Shown one piece after another: positions 1 through 9,227 of a stretch of 64,000 nucleotides of DNA. Where the stretch lies: NCBI RefSeq assembly GCF_029894125.1, contig NZ_JARXYZ010000028.1:43898-107897 (forward strand), given 5' to 3'. The notes under the pieces are model-generated. The model made no database searches. It worked only from the letters and a program-made list of their open reading frames with translations, and was not told the DNA's origin. This DNA comes from Kitasatospora sp. MAA19 (GTDB taxonomy: Bacteria > Actinomycetota > Actinomycetes > Streptomycetales > Streptomycetaceae). Every line of letters begins with the position of its first letter. The first letter of the stretch is position 1. The translations under genes and the position numbers were made by a program.

Positions 1-1029
1 TGGCCGCAGGAGCTGGAGGCCGAGCTGGACGGGGTCTTCGTCCTGCGGACCAGCGACGACGCGGCCCGGCTGCAGCGCAGGCTGAACGCGGGCCCGCGCC
101 GGGTGCTGGTCATCGGGGCCGGGTTCACCGGCTCGGAGATCGCCTCCGCCTGCCGGGAGCGGGGCCTGGAGGTCACCGTCGCGGAGCGCGGGGCGGCTCC
201 GCTGGTGGGCGCGCTGGGGGGTGTGGTCGGCGAGGTGGCCGCGAGCATGCAACGCGAGCACGGCGTCGATCTGCGCTGCGGTGTCACGGTGACCGGCCTG
301 GAGGGGGACTCGGCCGGACGGCTGCGCCGCGCGCACCTGTCGGACGGCAGCACGGTCGAGGTCGAGGTGGCGGTGGTGTGCCTCGGAGCGACCCGCAACA
401 CCGAGTGGCTCGCCTCCTCCGGCCTCGGCGCCGGTCCGCGCGGGATCGCCTGCGACGCCGGCTGCCGGGCCTTCGACGTGCGGGGCATCGTCACCGACGA
501 CGTGTTCGTCGCCGGGGACGTCGCCCGTTCCCCGCACCCGCTCTTCGGCTACCAGTTCCTCTCCCTGGAGCACTGGGGCAATGCGATCGAGCAGGCCGAG
601 ACCGCGGCCCACAACATGATCAGCGCCAGCTCGGACCGCCGCCCGCACGTGTGGACGCCGTCCTTCTGGTCCGCCCAGTTCGGGGTCAACATCAAGTCCG
701 TCGGTGTGCCGCCCATGGCCGACGAGATCATCGTCACCCAGGGGTCGCTGGCCGAGCGCCGCTTCGTCGCGGCCTACGGCTTCCAGGGCCGCATCATCGC
801 CGCCGTCGCCTTCGACCAGGCGAAGTGGCTGGAGTTCTACCAGCGGCAGATCGAACAGGCCGCGCCGTTCCCACCCGAGTTCGCCACCGTCGACCGGCGG
901 CCCGAGGGGATGCACCCGGTACCGGCGGAGTTCCCCGACCCGTCGATGCCCAGCCACGGCCCCACCGTGACGCTCAGCGGCCACTCGCCGTCCGAGCGGC
1001 GGATCTCGTTCACCCCACTCCGCGCCTGA
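1..1029 (+). CDS. Ferredoxin-NAD(P)+ reductase, 5' end outside window
   Basis: FAD-dependent reductase that would pass electrons from NAD(P)H to a ferredoxin serving the P450 encoded 18 bp downstream. The frame is open from base 1, so the N-terminal FAD domain lies outside; what remains has the NAD-binding Rossmann motif VIGAGFTGSEIA and the C-terminal FAD contact TDDVFVAGDVA. It aligns along its whole visible length with the complete 457-residue reductase at 51078-52451 (shared runs GPRGIACDAGCRAF and LEHWGNA), so about 115 N-terminal residues are missing. Tandem order reductase then P450 matches the right-hand locus. Assignment to the oxygenase-coupled reductase family is secure; the partner ferredoxin is not visible. 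Confidence 0.93.
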   Translation, partial: WPQELEAELDGVFVLRTSDDAARLQRRLNAGPRRVLVIGAGFTGSEIASACRERGLEVTVAERGAAPLVGALGGVVGEVAASMQREHGVDLRCGVTVTGLEGDSAGRLRRAHLSDGSTVEVEVAVVCLGATRNTEWLASSGLGAGPRGIACDAGCRAFDVRGIVTDDVFVAGDVARSPHPLFGYQFLSLEHWGNAIEQAETAAHNMISASSDRRPHVWTPSFWSAQFGVNIKSVGVPPMADEIIVTQGSLAERRFVAAYGFQGRIIAAVAFDQAKWLEFYQRQIEQAAPFPPEFATVDRRPEGMHPVPAEFPDPSMPSHGPTVTLSGHSPSERRISFTPLRA

Positions 1030-1047
1030 CCTGGAAGGACCCACACC

Positions 1048-2286
<1,239 letters not shown>

Positions 2287-2340
2287 ACCGGCCGGGTGGT
2301 CGACCGGCCGGGGGAGGACCACCCAGGCAGTTCGCCACCC

Positions 2341-2382
2341 CGGGCTCGGCCCGTCGCTCGTCGGGGTGGCGGGCCGAGCCCG
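2341..2382. terminator. Bidirectional hairpin terminator
   Basis: Perfect 13-bp inverted repeat (2341-2353 and 2370-2382, core CGGGCTCGGCCCG) between the convergent P450 and GH15 genes. It has no T-run, as is usual for high-GC actinobacterial terminators. It probably stops both transcripts. Confidence 0.85.
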
Positions 2383-2393
2383 TCCGGGCACGG

Positions 2394-4262
2394 TCAGTAG
2401 CCCTGCTGCTGGTCGAGGGCCTTGTCCAGGGCCTCGTCGAGGGTGGTGGCGGCCATGATCAGCGAGAGATGGGTGAACGCCTGCGGGAAGTTGCCCAGCT
2501 GCTCGCCGCTGGGACCGATCTCCTCGGCGAAGAGGCCGACGTGGTTCGCGTAGGTCTGCATCTTCTCGAAGGCGTAGCGGGCCGGCCGCAGGTGCCCGGC
2601 GCGGGCGAGGGCGTCGACGTAGAGGAAGGTGCAGAGGCTGAAGGTGCCCTCCGAGCCGTGCAGACCGTCGGGGGAGGCCACGGGGTCGTAGCGGTAGACG
2701 AGACTGTCGGACACCAGCGTGCGCTCCATCGCACGGAGCGTCTTCAACCAGCTCTCCGTCCGGGGAGACATGAACCTGACCCTGGGGATGAGCAGCAACG
2801 AGGCGTCCAGGACGTCACTCCCGTAGGACTGCGTGAGGGCCTGTTCCCTCTCGTTCCAGCCGCGCTCCATCACCTGTTCGAGGACGGCGTCGCGCGCGGC
2901 GGTCCAGCGGACGGTGTCGGCGGGGCGGCTGAAGTCGGCCGCCAGGCGCAGGCCCTGGTCGAAGGCCACCCAGGACATCACCCGGCTGAAGGTGAAGTCC
3001 TTGCGTCCGCCGCGGGTCTCCCAGACGCCCTCGTCGGGACGGTCCCAGGAATCGGCGAGCCAGTCGAGCGTACGGGCCAGGTTCTTCCAGCCGTGGTAGC
3101 CGGCCCGCAGGCCGATCTCCCGGCTCTCCGCGAGGGCGTAGAGCGCCTCGCCGTAGATGTCGAGCTGGAGCTGGTCGGCGGCGGCGTTCCCGGCCCGTAC
3201 CGGGTGGGAGCCGCGGTAGCCCTCGAAGTGTTCGAGGATCTCCTCGGTGAGTTCCGGGTCCCCGTCGACCCGGTACATGATCTGGAGGGGTTCTCTCGCG
3301 ATGCCGTCCATGCCGTCCGTACCGCGCAGGCGGTCGCCCAGCCGCTCGCCCAGCCAGTGGGTGAACTGCTCGGCCTCCTCGACGAATCCGAGGTCGAGCA
3401 GCGCCCGGACGGACAGCGAGCCGTCGCGGACCCAGGTGTAGCGGTAGTCCCAGTTGCGTTCCCCGCCGACCTGCTCGGGCAGTCCCATGGTGGCGGCGGC
3501 GACCGGGGCGCCGGTGGGGGCGTAGGTGAGCAGCTTGAGGGTGATGGCGGACCTGTTCACCGCGCCGGGCCACCGGCCGCGGTAGCGGGAACCGCGTACC
3601 CAGCGCTGCCAGAAGTCCACGGCCGCCCACAGCTGCTCGGTCACGCCGTCGGGGGTCGGCGGAGGCGGGAGGGGGCCGTCCGGGCCGCAGACGGTCAGGA
3701 CGGCGGCGGCGTGCTCGCCCGCGGTGAGGGTGATCTCCCCCCGGACGTCCCGGGCCTCGGCGCCGTCCGGGCGCAGCGGCACGGTGCTCCGCAGGTACGC
3801 GGTGATGCCGGGCGCCCGGAAGGCCGCGGTGTCGTCGCGCAGGTCGAGCTCATGGCCGGCCCGGCCGTAGTCGAAGCGCGGCCTGCACTCCAGGGTGAAG
3901 CGCACCGTGCCGCGTACGGCCCGCGCCCCGCGGACCAGCACGTGCCGGTCGGTGGGTGTGCCCGTCCGGTCCGGTGGCATGAAGTCGAAGACCTCGCCGA
4001 CCCCGTCGGGCGACATGAACCGTGTCACCAGGACCGCGGTGTCCGGGTAGTAGAGCTGCTTGCAGGTGGTGGACTCCTCTTCGGGGGCGAGGCGGAAGTA
4101 ACCGCCGCGGTCGTGGTCCAGCAGGGCCGCGAAGACACTGGGCGAGTCGAACCGGGGGGCCGCGAACCAGTCGACGACTCCCCGGGAGGAGACCAGAGCG
4201 GCGGTCTGGAGGTCGCCGACAAGGCCGTGCTCGGCGATGGGAGGGTACCGGTCCATGATCAT
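2394..4262 (-). CDS. Glycoside hydrolase family 15 (glucoamylase/trehalase-like)
   Basis: Probable cytosolic alpha-glucosidase or trehalase-type hydrolase, 622 residues. The N-terminal trehalase-like domain starts IAEHGLVGDLQTAALVS. The (alpha/alpha)6 catalytic domain has the family motif NWDYRYTWVRD, an acidic segment DEGVWETRGG and the late GSEGTFSLCTF loop carrying the second catalytic acid. No signal peptide. I chose the ATG at 4262 (second ATG at 4256) because AGAAAGG lies just upstream; the frame extends further upstream but only into Arg/Pro-rich non-coding-like sequence. Substrate (maltodextrin or trehalose) is not decidable here. It is transcribed convergently to the P450. Confidence 0.9.
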   Translation of the reverse strand: MIMDRYPPIAEHGLVGDLQTAALVSSRGVVDWFAAPRFDSPSVFAALLDHDRGGYFRLAPEEESTTCKQLYYPDTAVLVTRFMSPDGVGEVFDFMPPDRTGTPTDRHVLVRGARAVRGTVRFTLECRPRFDYGRAGHELDLRDDTAAFRAPGITAYLRSTVPLRPDGAEARDVRGEITLTAGEHAAAVLTVCGPDGPLPPPPTPDGVTEQLWAAVDFWQRWVRGSRYRGRWPGAVNRSAITLKLLTYAPTGAPVAAATMGLPEQVGGERNWDYRYTWVRDGSLSVRALLDLGFVEEAEQFTHWLGERLGDRLRGTDGMDGIAREPLQIMYRVDGDPELTEEILEHFEGYRGSHPVRAGNAAADQLQLDIYGEALYALAESREIGLRAGYHGWKNLARTLDWLADSWDRPDEGVWETRGGRKDFTFSRVMSWVAFDQGLRLAADFSRPADTVRWTAARDAVLEQVMERGWNEREQALTQSYGSDVLDASLLLIPRVRFMSPRTESWLKTLRAMERTLVSDSLVYRYDPVASPDGLHGSEGTFSLCTFLYVDALARAGHLRPARYAFEKMQTYANHVGLFAEEIGPSGEQLGNFPQAFTHLSLIMAATTLDEALDKALDQQQGY

Positions 4263-4407
4263 CAGACCTTTCTGGCGCTCTTCCTCCACTGTCCGCCCGG
4301 TCCCACGGGTTCGCGAAGGGGCCGGGCGCCGAGGGCTGCCGCACCATGCGCGTCGCAGCAGCGCGCGGCGGGAAGTGTCAGACAAGCCCTGGCTCCGGAG
4401 GAGCCTC

Positions 4408-4430
4408 TCCCGGGAACCGGTTGCCCGGGA
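4408..4430 (-). terminator. Hairpin after lipoprotein gene
   Basis: TCCCGGG (4408-4414) pairs with CCCGGGA (4424-4430), 19 bases past the lipoprotein stop codon on the minus strand. Short but GC-rich stem. Confidence 0.5.
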
Positions 4431-4448
4431 AGGTCATGACCGCGTGTT

Positions 4449-5108
4449 TCAGTACCGCTGAGCCTGGACCACGCGCGGTACGAGCGCCTTGTCCCGGTCC
4501 ATCGTGGTGAACGCCGTGGGAGTCGCCTTGCCACCCGGCGCGACGCTCTTCGCCCCCAGAAAGACGGTGTCCACCGGCTTGCCGGTCTCGTCGAGGAACT
4601 CGACCTTGATCGCGTACGACGCGGTCGAACGCGTGCTGTTCACCATGGTCACAGTCGCGGCGTTGAAGCCCGCCGACCGCGCCTTGGGCAGACCGGTGAT
4701 CGTGACGTCCCCCATCGCGTTGCCCGCACCCTCCGTCTTCGACAGAACGGACTGCGCCTCGGCCCGGCCGGCCGCCAGCTGTGCCGAGACCGACGCCTCG
4801 AACGAGGCTGCCGCCGCAGACTGGGACGCCGCCGCCGAGGAGGCCGCGGCCGATGCCGCAGACGCGGCCGCCGAAGCCGATTCCAGCAGCGAAGCCTTGG
4901 CCGAGGCGACCGGGGACGGCAGCTGGCCCGAGAAGGAGTTCACATCAGGAGAGAACGGGTGCGACGACGCCGACGACGATGTGGTCGACGACGAGCCGCA
5001 TCCGGCGGCCATCAGCACCGTGCAGCCGAGCGCGACAGCGCCCAGCCCGACCCGCTGGCACACGGTCGACATCGGCGCCCGATTTCTCCCGCCGGCAAAA
5101 CGCGACAT
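4449..5108 (-). CDS. Secreted lipoprotein with FxLYD-like domain
   Basis: 219 residues. Start at 5108 gives MSRFAGG with GGAGG nine bases upstream; ATG at 5072 (MSTVC) is an alternative. A hydrophobic signal ends in lipobox MAAGC, so the protein is probably lipidated outside the membrane. It is followed by a Ser-rich linker and a long Ala/Ser-rich segment (about residues 65-125) that looks like an extended helix, then a beta-rich C-terminal domain resembling FxLYD/Ig-like folds (pattern MVNSTRSTASYAIKVEFLD). Role unknown; such proteins are common exported lipoproteins in Streptomyces. Monocistronic. Confidence 0.8.
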   Translation of the reverse strand: MSRFAGGRNRAPMSTVCQRVGLGAVALGCTVLMAAGCGSSSTTSSSASSHPFSPDVNSFSGQLPSPVASAKASLLESASAAASAASAAASSAAASQSAAAASFEASVSAQLAAGRAEAQSVLSKTEGAGNAMGDVTITGLPKARSAGFNAATVTMVNSTRSTASYAIKVEFLDETGKPVDTVFLGAKSVAPGGKATPTAFTTMDRDKALVPRVVQAQRY

Positions 5109-5320
5109 GACCATCCGCCTCCACCTCACGGCCGGACCACAAACCGTCCGGACCTGCTGCCCACAATCGTCGGCCCGGCCCCGCGAACCCGCCAGCGGGC
5201 CTGCGACGAACAGGTGCCCGCCGCCGGGCTCACGTACCGGCAAACCGGTCGGCACCTTGCAGCGCGAGTGTCCGAATAGGGTGGGTGCGCCCGATGACCA
5301 CGCGCACCGCAGGGGACCCG

Positions 5321-5842
5321 ATGAGTTCGACCGCTCCGATGCCCCACTCCCCGTCGGCGTCATCGGTCTGGGTGACATCGCCCAGAAGGCGTACCTGCCG
5401 GTCCTCGCCGCGCTCCCCGGCCTCGACCTGCGCCTGATGACCCGTGACCGGGCCAAGCTCGACCGGCTCGGCGAGACCTACCGCGTCGCGGCCGAGCACC
5501 GCTTCACCGACCTGGGCGGGCTGATCGACAGCGGTATCCGCGTCGCCTTCGTGCACGCCGCCACCGACCAGCACGTCCCGATCGTCGCAGCTGTTGACGG
5601 CCGGCGTCGACGTCTACGTCGACAAGCCGCTCGACTACACCGCCGACGGCGCCCGCCGGCTCGTCGACCTGGCCGACCGCACCGGCCGCTCCCTGATGGT
5701 CGGTTTCAACCGCCGGTTCGCGCCCGGGTACGTCCAGGCCAAGGAGCGCCCCCGCGACCTGATCGTCCTGCAGAAGGACCGCGAGGGGCCGGCCGAAGCC
5801 GCCCACACCCTGGTCTTCGACGACTTCGTCCAGGCCGTTTAG
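5321..5842 (+). pseudogene. Gfo/Idh/MocA-type oxidoreductase, broken
   Basis: NAD-dependent sugar/inositol dehydrogenase-like gene. ATG at 5321 after AGGGGA opens one frame (MSSTAP). The Rossmann part VGVIGLGDIAQKAYLPVL continues in a second frame from about 5350. A second shift near 5590 returns to the first frame for VDVYVDKPLDYTADGA (the EKP-like motif) and GFNRRFAPGY. A stop after FDDFVQAV removes the C-terminal half of a family that is usually 300-350 residues. Two frameshifts plus truncation make it non-functional. Confidence 0.85.
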
Positions 5843-6275
5843 ACACCCCCAGACATGGCTTTGACCTGCTGGGATGTCTCGGATGATGCAGGATGGAAGC
5901 CATGAGAAGCCTCCAGACGGTGCACGACGGCCGCCATCAGCGGTGGGGCATCTTCGCCTAGACGAGCGGCCCGCTCCCGACGCACAACCGGTCATGCGGT
6001 AACCAACCCGCGCATATCAGGCTGACCGCGCGTCGTCGCCAGGACACGCACCCCACCCGGACCCCCGCCAGACCCCAGCCCACCACGCCGGGGGCGGGTC
6101 ACCCCTGCACCGCTTGACGAAACGCCCTGCATATCGCCGGTCTGACGGGTCGCGGCGCCGACCCCGCACCCGACAGCACTGTCACCCGAATGGCGTAACG
6201 TGACGTGCCACCCACATGGATGAAGATCAAGCTGATTAGTGCCCCAACTGAGGCAATCCGTGAAAGGGGAACCAA
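5843..6275. other. Intergenic, 433 bp
   Basis: No convincing gene. Contains a 20-codon open stretch from an ATG near 5902 without a good ribosome site. The last 15 bases hold GAAAGGGG, the ribosome site of the next gene. The lost 3' half of the MocA gene is not found here. Confidence 0.5.
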
Positions 6276-6512
6276 ATGCGCATTCGACGAATCCTCGCCG
6301 CCGTCATCGCCACGGCAGCCTTCGCCGGACTCGGCCTCACCGGCGCCGCCACCGCCGCCACCGCCGCCACCACCACCGTCACCGCCACCGCACAGGGTGC
6401 CCCACACTACGTCACCCCTAATCAGTGCAAGCAGGGCGGCGGAACGCCCGCGATCAACGAGCCGGGCAACCTCTGCAAGGGCGGTACGTACGACGGGCAG
6501 CCGGTCGACTAA
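6276..6512 (+). CDS. Small secreted protein (78 aa)
   Basis: Strong ribosome site GAAAGGGG six bases before ATG. Residues 1-27 form a typical Sec signal (RIRR, hydrophobic AAVIATAAFAGLGL, Ala-x-Ala cleavage region). The mature part is about 50 residues: Thr/Ala-rich, then a short domain with two cysteines (NQCKQGG and NLCKGG), probably one disulfide. No recognised family. Likely extracellular. Monocistronic, followed by a hairpin. Confidence 0.75.
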   Translation: MRIRRILAAVIATAAFAGLGLTGAATAATAATTTVTATAQGAPHYVTPNQCKQGGGTPAINEPGNLCKGGTYDGQPVD

Positions 6513-6527
6513 CCCCCCCAAAAAAAG

Positions 6528-6556
6528 GCGCTCCGCAGCCACGCGCCGCGGGGCGC
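6528..6556 (+). terminator. Hairpin terminator of small secreted protein
   Basis: GCGCTCCGC (6528-6536) pairs with GCGGGGCGC (6548-6556) with one G-U pair, 15 bases after the stop. An A-run precedes the stem on this strand, so it could also serve the opposite strand. Confidence 0.55.
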
Positions 6557-6720
6557 TCCCGCGCGAGCGGAGCCGGGAGGGTCGCAGGGACTGTGCCGAC
6601 CCGTCGGGCACGCTAGGTCCGAGTCGGCCCGGAAGCACGCGGCGGGCGGGCGCTCCCGAACGCGCGGAAGGCTGCGTCGGTCGTGCGTGCTGGCGCGCGG
6701 CGACGCGATCGGTGCCGTGC

Positions 6721-7416
6721 CTACGAGAGGCTTTTGAGCATGATCGTGGCCAGGGGGCCAGAGGACGCCGGATTCTGCCCGGTGTACAGGTTGCGGTCAA
6801 CCATCGTGTATGACTCCCACATCGGGCCGCGCGAGTAGTCTGTGGGAAGGTTTCTGACCTCGTCCTCCATGAGCCACTTGGCCTTGTCGGCGAAGCCGAC
6901 GCCCGCTTCCTCGTCGTTCGTGAAGCCGGTGACGCGGTAGTTGGCAAACGGTGTGTCACCCTTTTCGTCCCGGGTGGCGAGCAGTGCCGCCGGGGCGTGG
7001 CAGACGAGGCCGAGTGGTTTGCCGGACGCGAGGGCTCTCCTCAGCAGCAGCCCGGAATCAGCATCGCACCAGAGGTCCTCCATGGGGCCGTGACCTCCTG
7101 GGTAGTAGACCGCGTCGTAGTCATGGAGGTCCACGTCCTCGATCGGGATGGCGTGGCGAAGCTGCTCGGCCTCTTCGATGATGCCTTCCTGTTTGACGGA
7201 TGCATCTTCTCCCCCTGTGAAGCGGGGGCGCAGGCTCATGGTGTCGCAGACGGGTACGACACCGCCTGGGGTGGCGATGGTGACCTCGTGGCCGGCTCCG
7301 GTGAACACTCTGTACGGACTTGCGAACTCCTCAGCCCAGTACCCGGTGGGGTGTCGGTGACCGTCCTTGAGCGTCCAGTAGCTTGCTCCGGTCATCACGA
7401 AAAGGATCTTGGCCAT
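6721..7416 (-). CDS. DJ-1/PfpI family protein (Hsp31-like)
   Basis: 231 residues of the class I glutamine-amidotransferase-like superfamily. Nucleophile elbow GLVCHAPA with Cys139 and His140, and an upstream acidic residue (WAEEFASPY, Glu29/30). Hsp31-type members act as glyoxalase III, deglycase-like or holding chaperones against carbonyl stress; which applies is not visible. ATG with AAAGG ten bases upstream. Less extreme GC than neighbours. Its leader contains one copy of the duplicated palindrome element at 7539-7664. Confidence 0.9.
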   Translation of the reverse strand: MAKILFVMTGASYWTLKDGHRHPTGYWAEEFASPYRVFTGAGHEVTIATPGGVVPVCDTMSLRPRFTGGEDASVKQEGIIEEAEQLRHAIPIEDVDLHDYDAVYYPGGHGPMEDLWCDADSGLLLRRALASGKPLGLVCHAPAALLATRDEKGDTPFANYRVTGFTNDEEAGVGFADKAKWLMEDEVRNLPTDYSRGPMWESYTMVDRNLYTGQNPASSGPLATIMLKSLS

Positions 7417-7769
7417 GAGAGCACGCCTTTGAAGGTCGGAGGAATCTGATGCCAGCGAGAGCGGTTCAGGTCGCGATCCGGAGGGACTCGGCCGCGGAGT
7501 TGGTCAAGAGCAGGTGGGATCAGTGATGAGGTGGCGGCAGGCATGGTCTTCCAGCAGGAGCACGGGGCGTCGAGAACTCCGTGATCCTGGAAGTCTGTGC
7601 TGGCCTCATGTGCGGGCTGACTCACCCACCGCAGACCGTGACTGATCGCACGATCTGTCACTTTGCCGGAGCCCTGTCCCGCCCACAGCGACCGCGGTGA
7701 TGAAACAACGAGGTCAAAATCCTCCGGAGACCCCGGAACAGTTCAGCCTCCACCCGGGGCACGCTGGAA
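7417..7769. other. Leader region of pfpI-like gene
   Basis: 353 bp with no assured gene. A minus-strand open frame beginning GTG at 7661 (88 codons, running into the DJ-1 gene) overlaps the duplicated element. Its product matches no family I know, but the same reading frame is conserved in the inverted copy at 12274, so a short leader peptide or gene relic is possible. Confidence 0.4.
7539..7664 (-). repeat. Inverted duplicate A, with palindromic operator-like core
   Basis: Read on the minus strand, this block matches 12271-12396 on the plus strand at about 98 of 126 positions counted by eye without gaps. At its start lies a 24-bp near-perfect palindrome (7638-7661; GTGACAGATCG facing CGATCAGTCAC), typical in size and symmetry for a TetR-type operator. 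It sits about 220 bp upstream of the DJ-1/PfpI start. Confidence 0.7.
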
Positions 7770-9227
7770 TCAGGCACCGGAAGGGCCCTGGCCAACCATG
7801 GAGAGCGGATCGACAATGGAGTCGAATGTTTTCTCGTCGACGTGACCGCTTGCCAGAGCGGCCTCTTTCAGCGTCTGGTCATTGGCCAGCGCGGACTCGG
7901 CGATGTGTGCGGCGTTCTGGTAGCCGATGACAGGGCTTAGCGCCGTGACCAACATCAGGCTCTCGTTCACGTACTGCGCGATTTTTTCCTTGTTGAGCTT
8001 CGTGTCATTGACGGAGAACGTCCGGAACTTCTGCATCCCGTCGGCGAGGATGCGCGCGGAGTGGAGGAAGTTTTTAATGATCACCGGGCGCATCGCGTTC
8101 AGCTCGAAGTTGCCCTGACTGCCGGCGAAGGCCACCGTGGAGTCGTTGCCGAGTACCTGAATCGCGATCATCACGATGGCTTCGCACTGGGTCGGATTGA
8201 CCTTGCCGGGCATGATCGAGGAGCCGGGCTCGTTCTGGGGAAGCAGCAGTTCGGCGAGCCCGGTGCGCGGACCCGAGGCCAGCCATCGCATGTCGTTGGC
8301 GATCTTCATCAAGGCCACGGCAAGTCCGCGCAGTGCCCCGTGCGCCCGTACCATCGGGTCCAGCGACCCCTGTGCCATGAACTTGTTCTCGGCCGTGACA
8401 AACGGTTTGCCGGTTAGCTCGGCAATCTGCGCTGCTACGTCACGGCTGAATCCCTTGGGCGCGTTCAGTCCCGTGCCGACGGCCGTTCCGCCTAGGGCCA
8501 GTTCGAGCAGGCCATGGCGACCGTGCTCGATCTCCGCGATGCAGGCGCGCAATTGCGCGGCATAACCGGACCACTCCTGCCCGACCGTAAGCGGTACTGC
8601 ATCCTCGAGGTGCGTACGGCCGATCTTGACGACCTCGGCCCACTCCTCGGCCTTTGCCTCGATGGAAGCGGCAAGCTCACGGGCCTGGGGAAGGAGATGG
8701 TCGTCGACCTCCTGCACGGAGGCAATGTGCATGGCAGTCGGAAAACTGTCGTTGCTGGACTGCCCCATGTTGACGTCATCGTTCGGGGCAACCGGCTGTT
8801 GGGTCCCGAGCGTGCCGCCGAGCAGATACGACGCACGGTTGGAGATGACCTCGTTGACGTTCATGTTGCTCTGGGTGCCGGACCCCGTCTGCCACACGAA
8901 GAGGGGAAAGTGCTCGTCAAGCTCTCCCGCGATGGTCTCCTCCGCGGCCCGCACGATGGCCAGCTTCTTCCACTCGGGCAACCGCCCGGCGCTGGCGTTG
9001 ACAAGTGCTGCCGCTTTCTTCACGTAGCCGTAGGCGTGGTAGACCTCCTTCGGCATTCGGTCATCGCCGATGGAGAAGTGGATGAGCGACCGCTGCGTCT
9101 GTGCCCCCCAGTACCGGTCTGCCGGCACCTCGACCGTGCCCATGCTGTCGAATTCCGGTCGCTTTCCGCTGGCCTGGATCCTGATCGGCAGGTCTTTCAT
9201 CGCGGGAGTCGACTGGTTGTCGCTCAT
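7770..9227 (-). CDS. fumC: Fumarate hydratase, class II
   Basis: Interconverts fumarate and L-malate; homotetrameric, iron-independent. 485 residues, near the family norm. Superfamily signature GSSIMPGKVNPTQCE, active-site region TGSGTQSNMNVNEV and QSSNDSFPTAMH. The ATG at 9227 follows GGAGG by seven bases and overlaps the malic enzyme stop (ATGA), so the two are translationally coupled. Together they interconvert pyruvate, malate and fumarate. A housekeeping copy elsewhere is likely, so this is probably a supplementary set. A more distal in-frame ATG (9269) lacks a ribosome site. Confidence 0.95.
   Translation of the reverse strand: MSDNQSTPAMKDLPIRIQASGKRPEFDSMGTVEVPADRYWGAQTQRSLIHFSIGDDRMPKEVYHAYGYVKKAAALVNASAGRLPEWKKLAIVRAAEETIAGELDEHFPLFVWQTGSGTQSNMNVNEVISNRASYLLGGTLGTQQPVAPNDDVNMGQSSNDSFPTAMHIASVQEVDDHLLPQARELAASIEAKAEEWAEVVKIGRTHLEDAVPLTVGQEWSGYAAQLRACIAEIEHGRHGLLELALGGTAVGTGLNAPKGFSRDVAAQIAELTGKPFVTAENKFMAQGSLDPMVRAHGALRGLAVALMKIANDMRWLASGPRTGLAELLLPQNEPGSSIMPGKVNPTQCEAIVMIAIQVLGNDSTVAFAGSQGNFELNAMRPVIIKNFLHSARILADGMQKFRTFSVNDTKLNKEKIAQYVNESLMLVTALSPVIGYQNAAHIAESALANDQTLKEAALASGHVDEKTFDSIVDPLSMVGQGPSGA

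Noticed and set aside
2469..4439. Long plus-strand open frame (656 codons) opposite the GH15 gene
   Set aside because: Val/Gly/Glu-rich antisense shadow of a high-GC gene; the minus strand carries all the family motifs.
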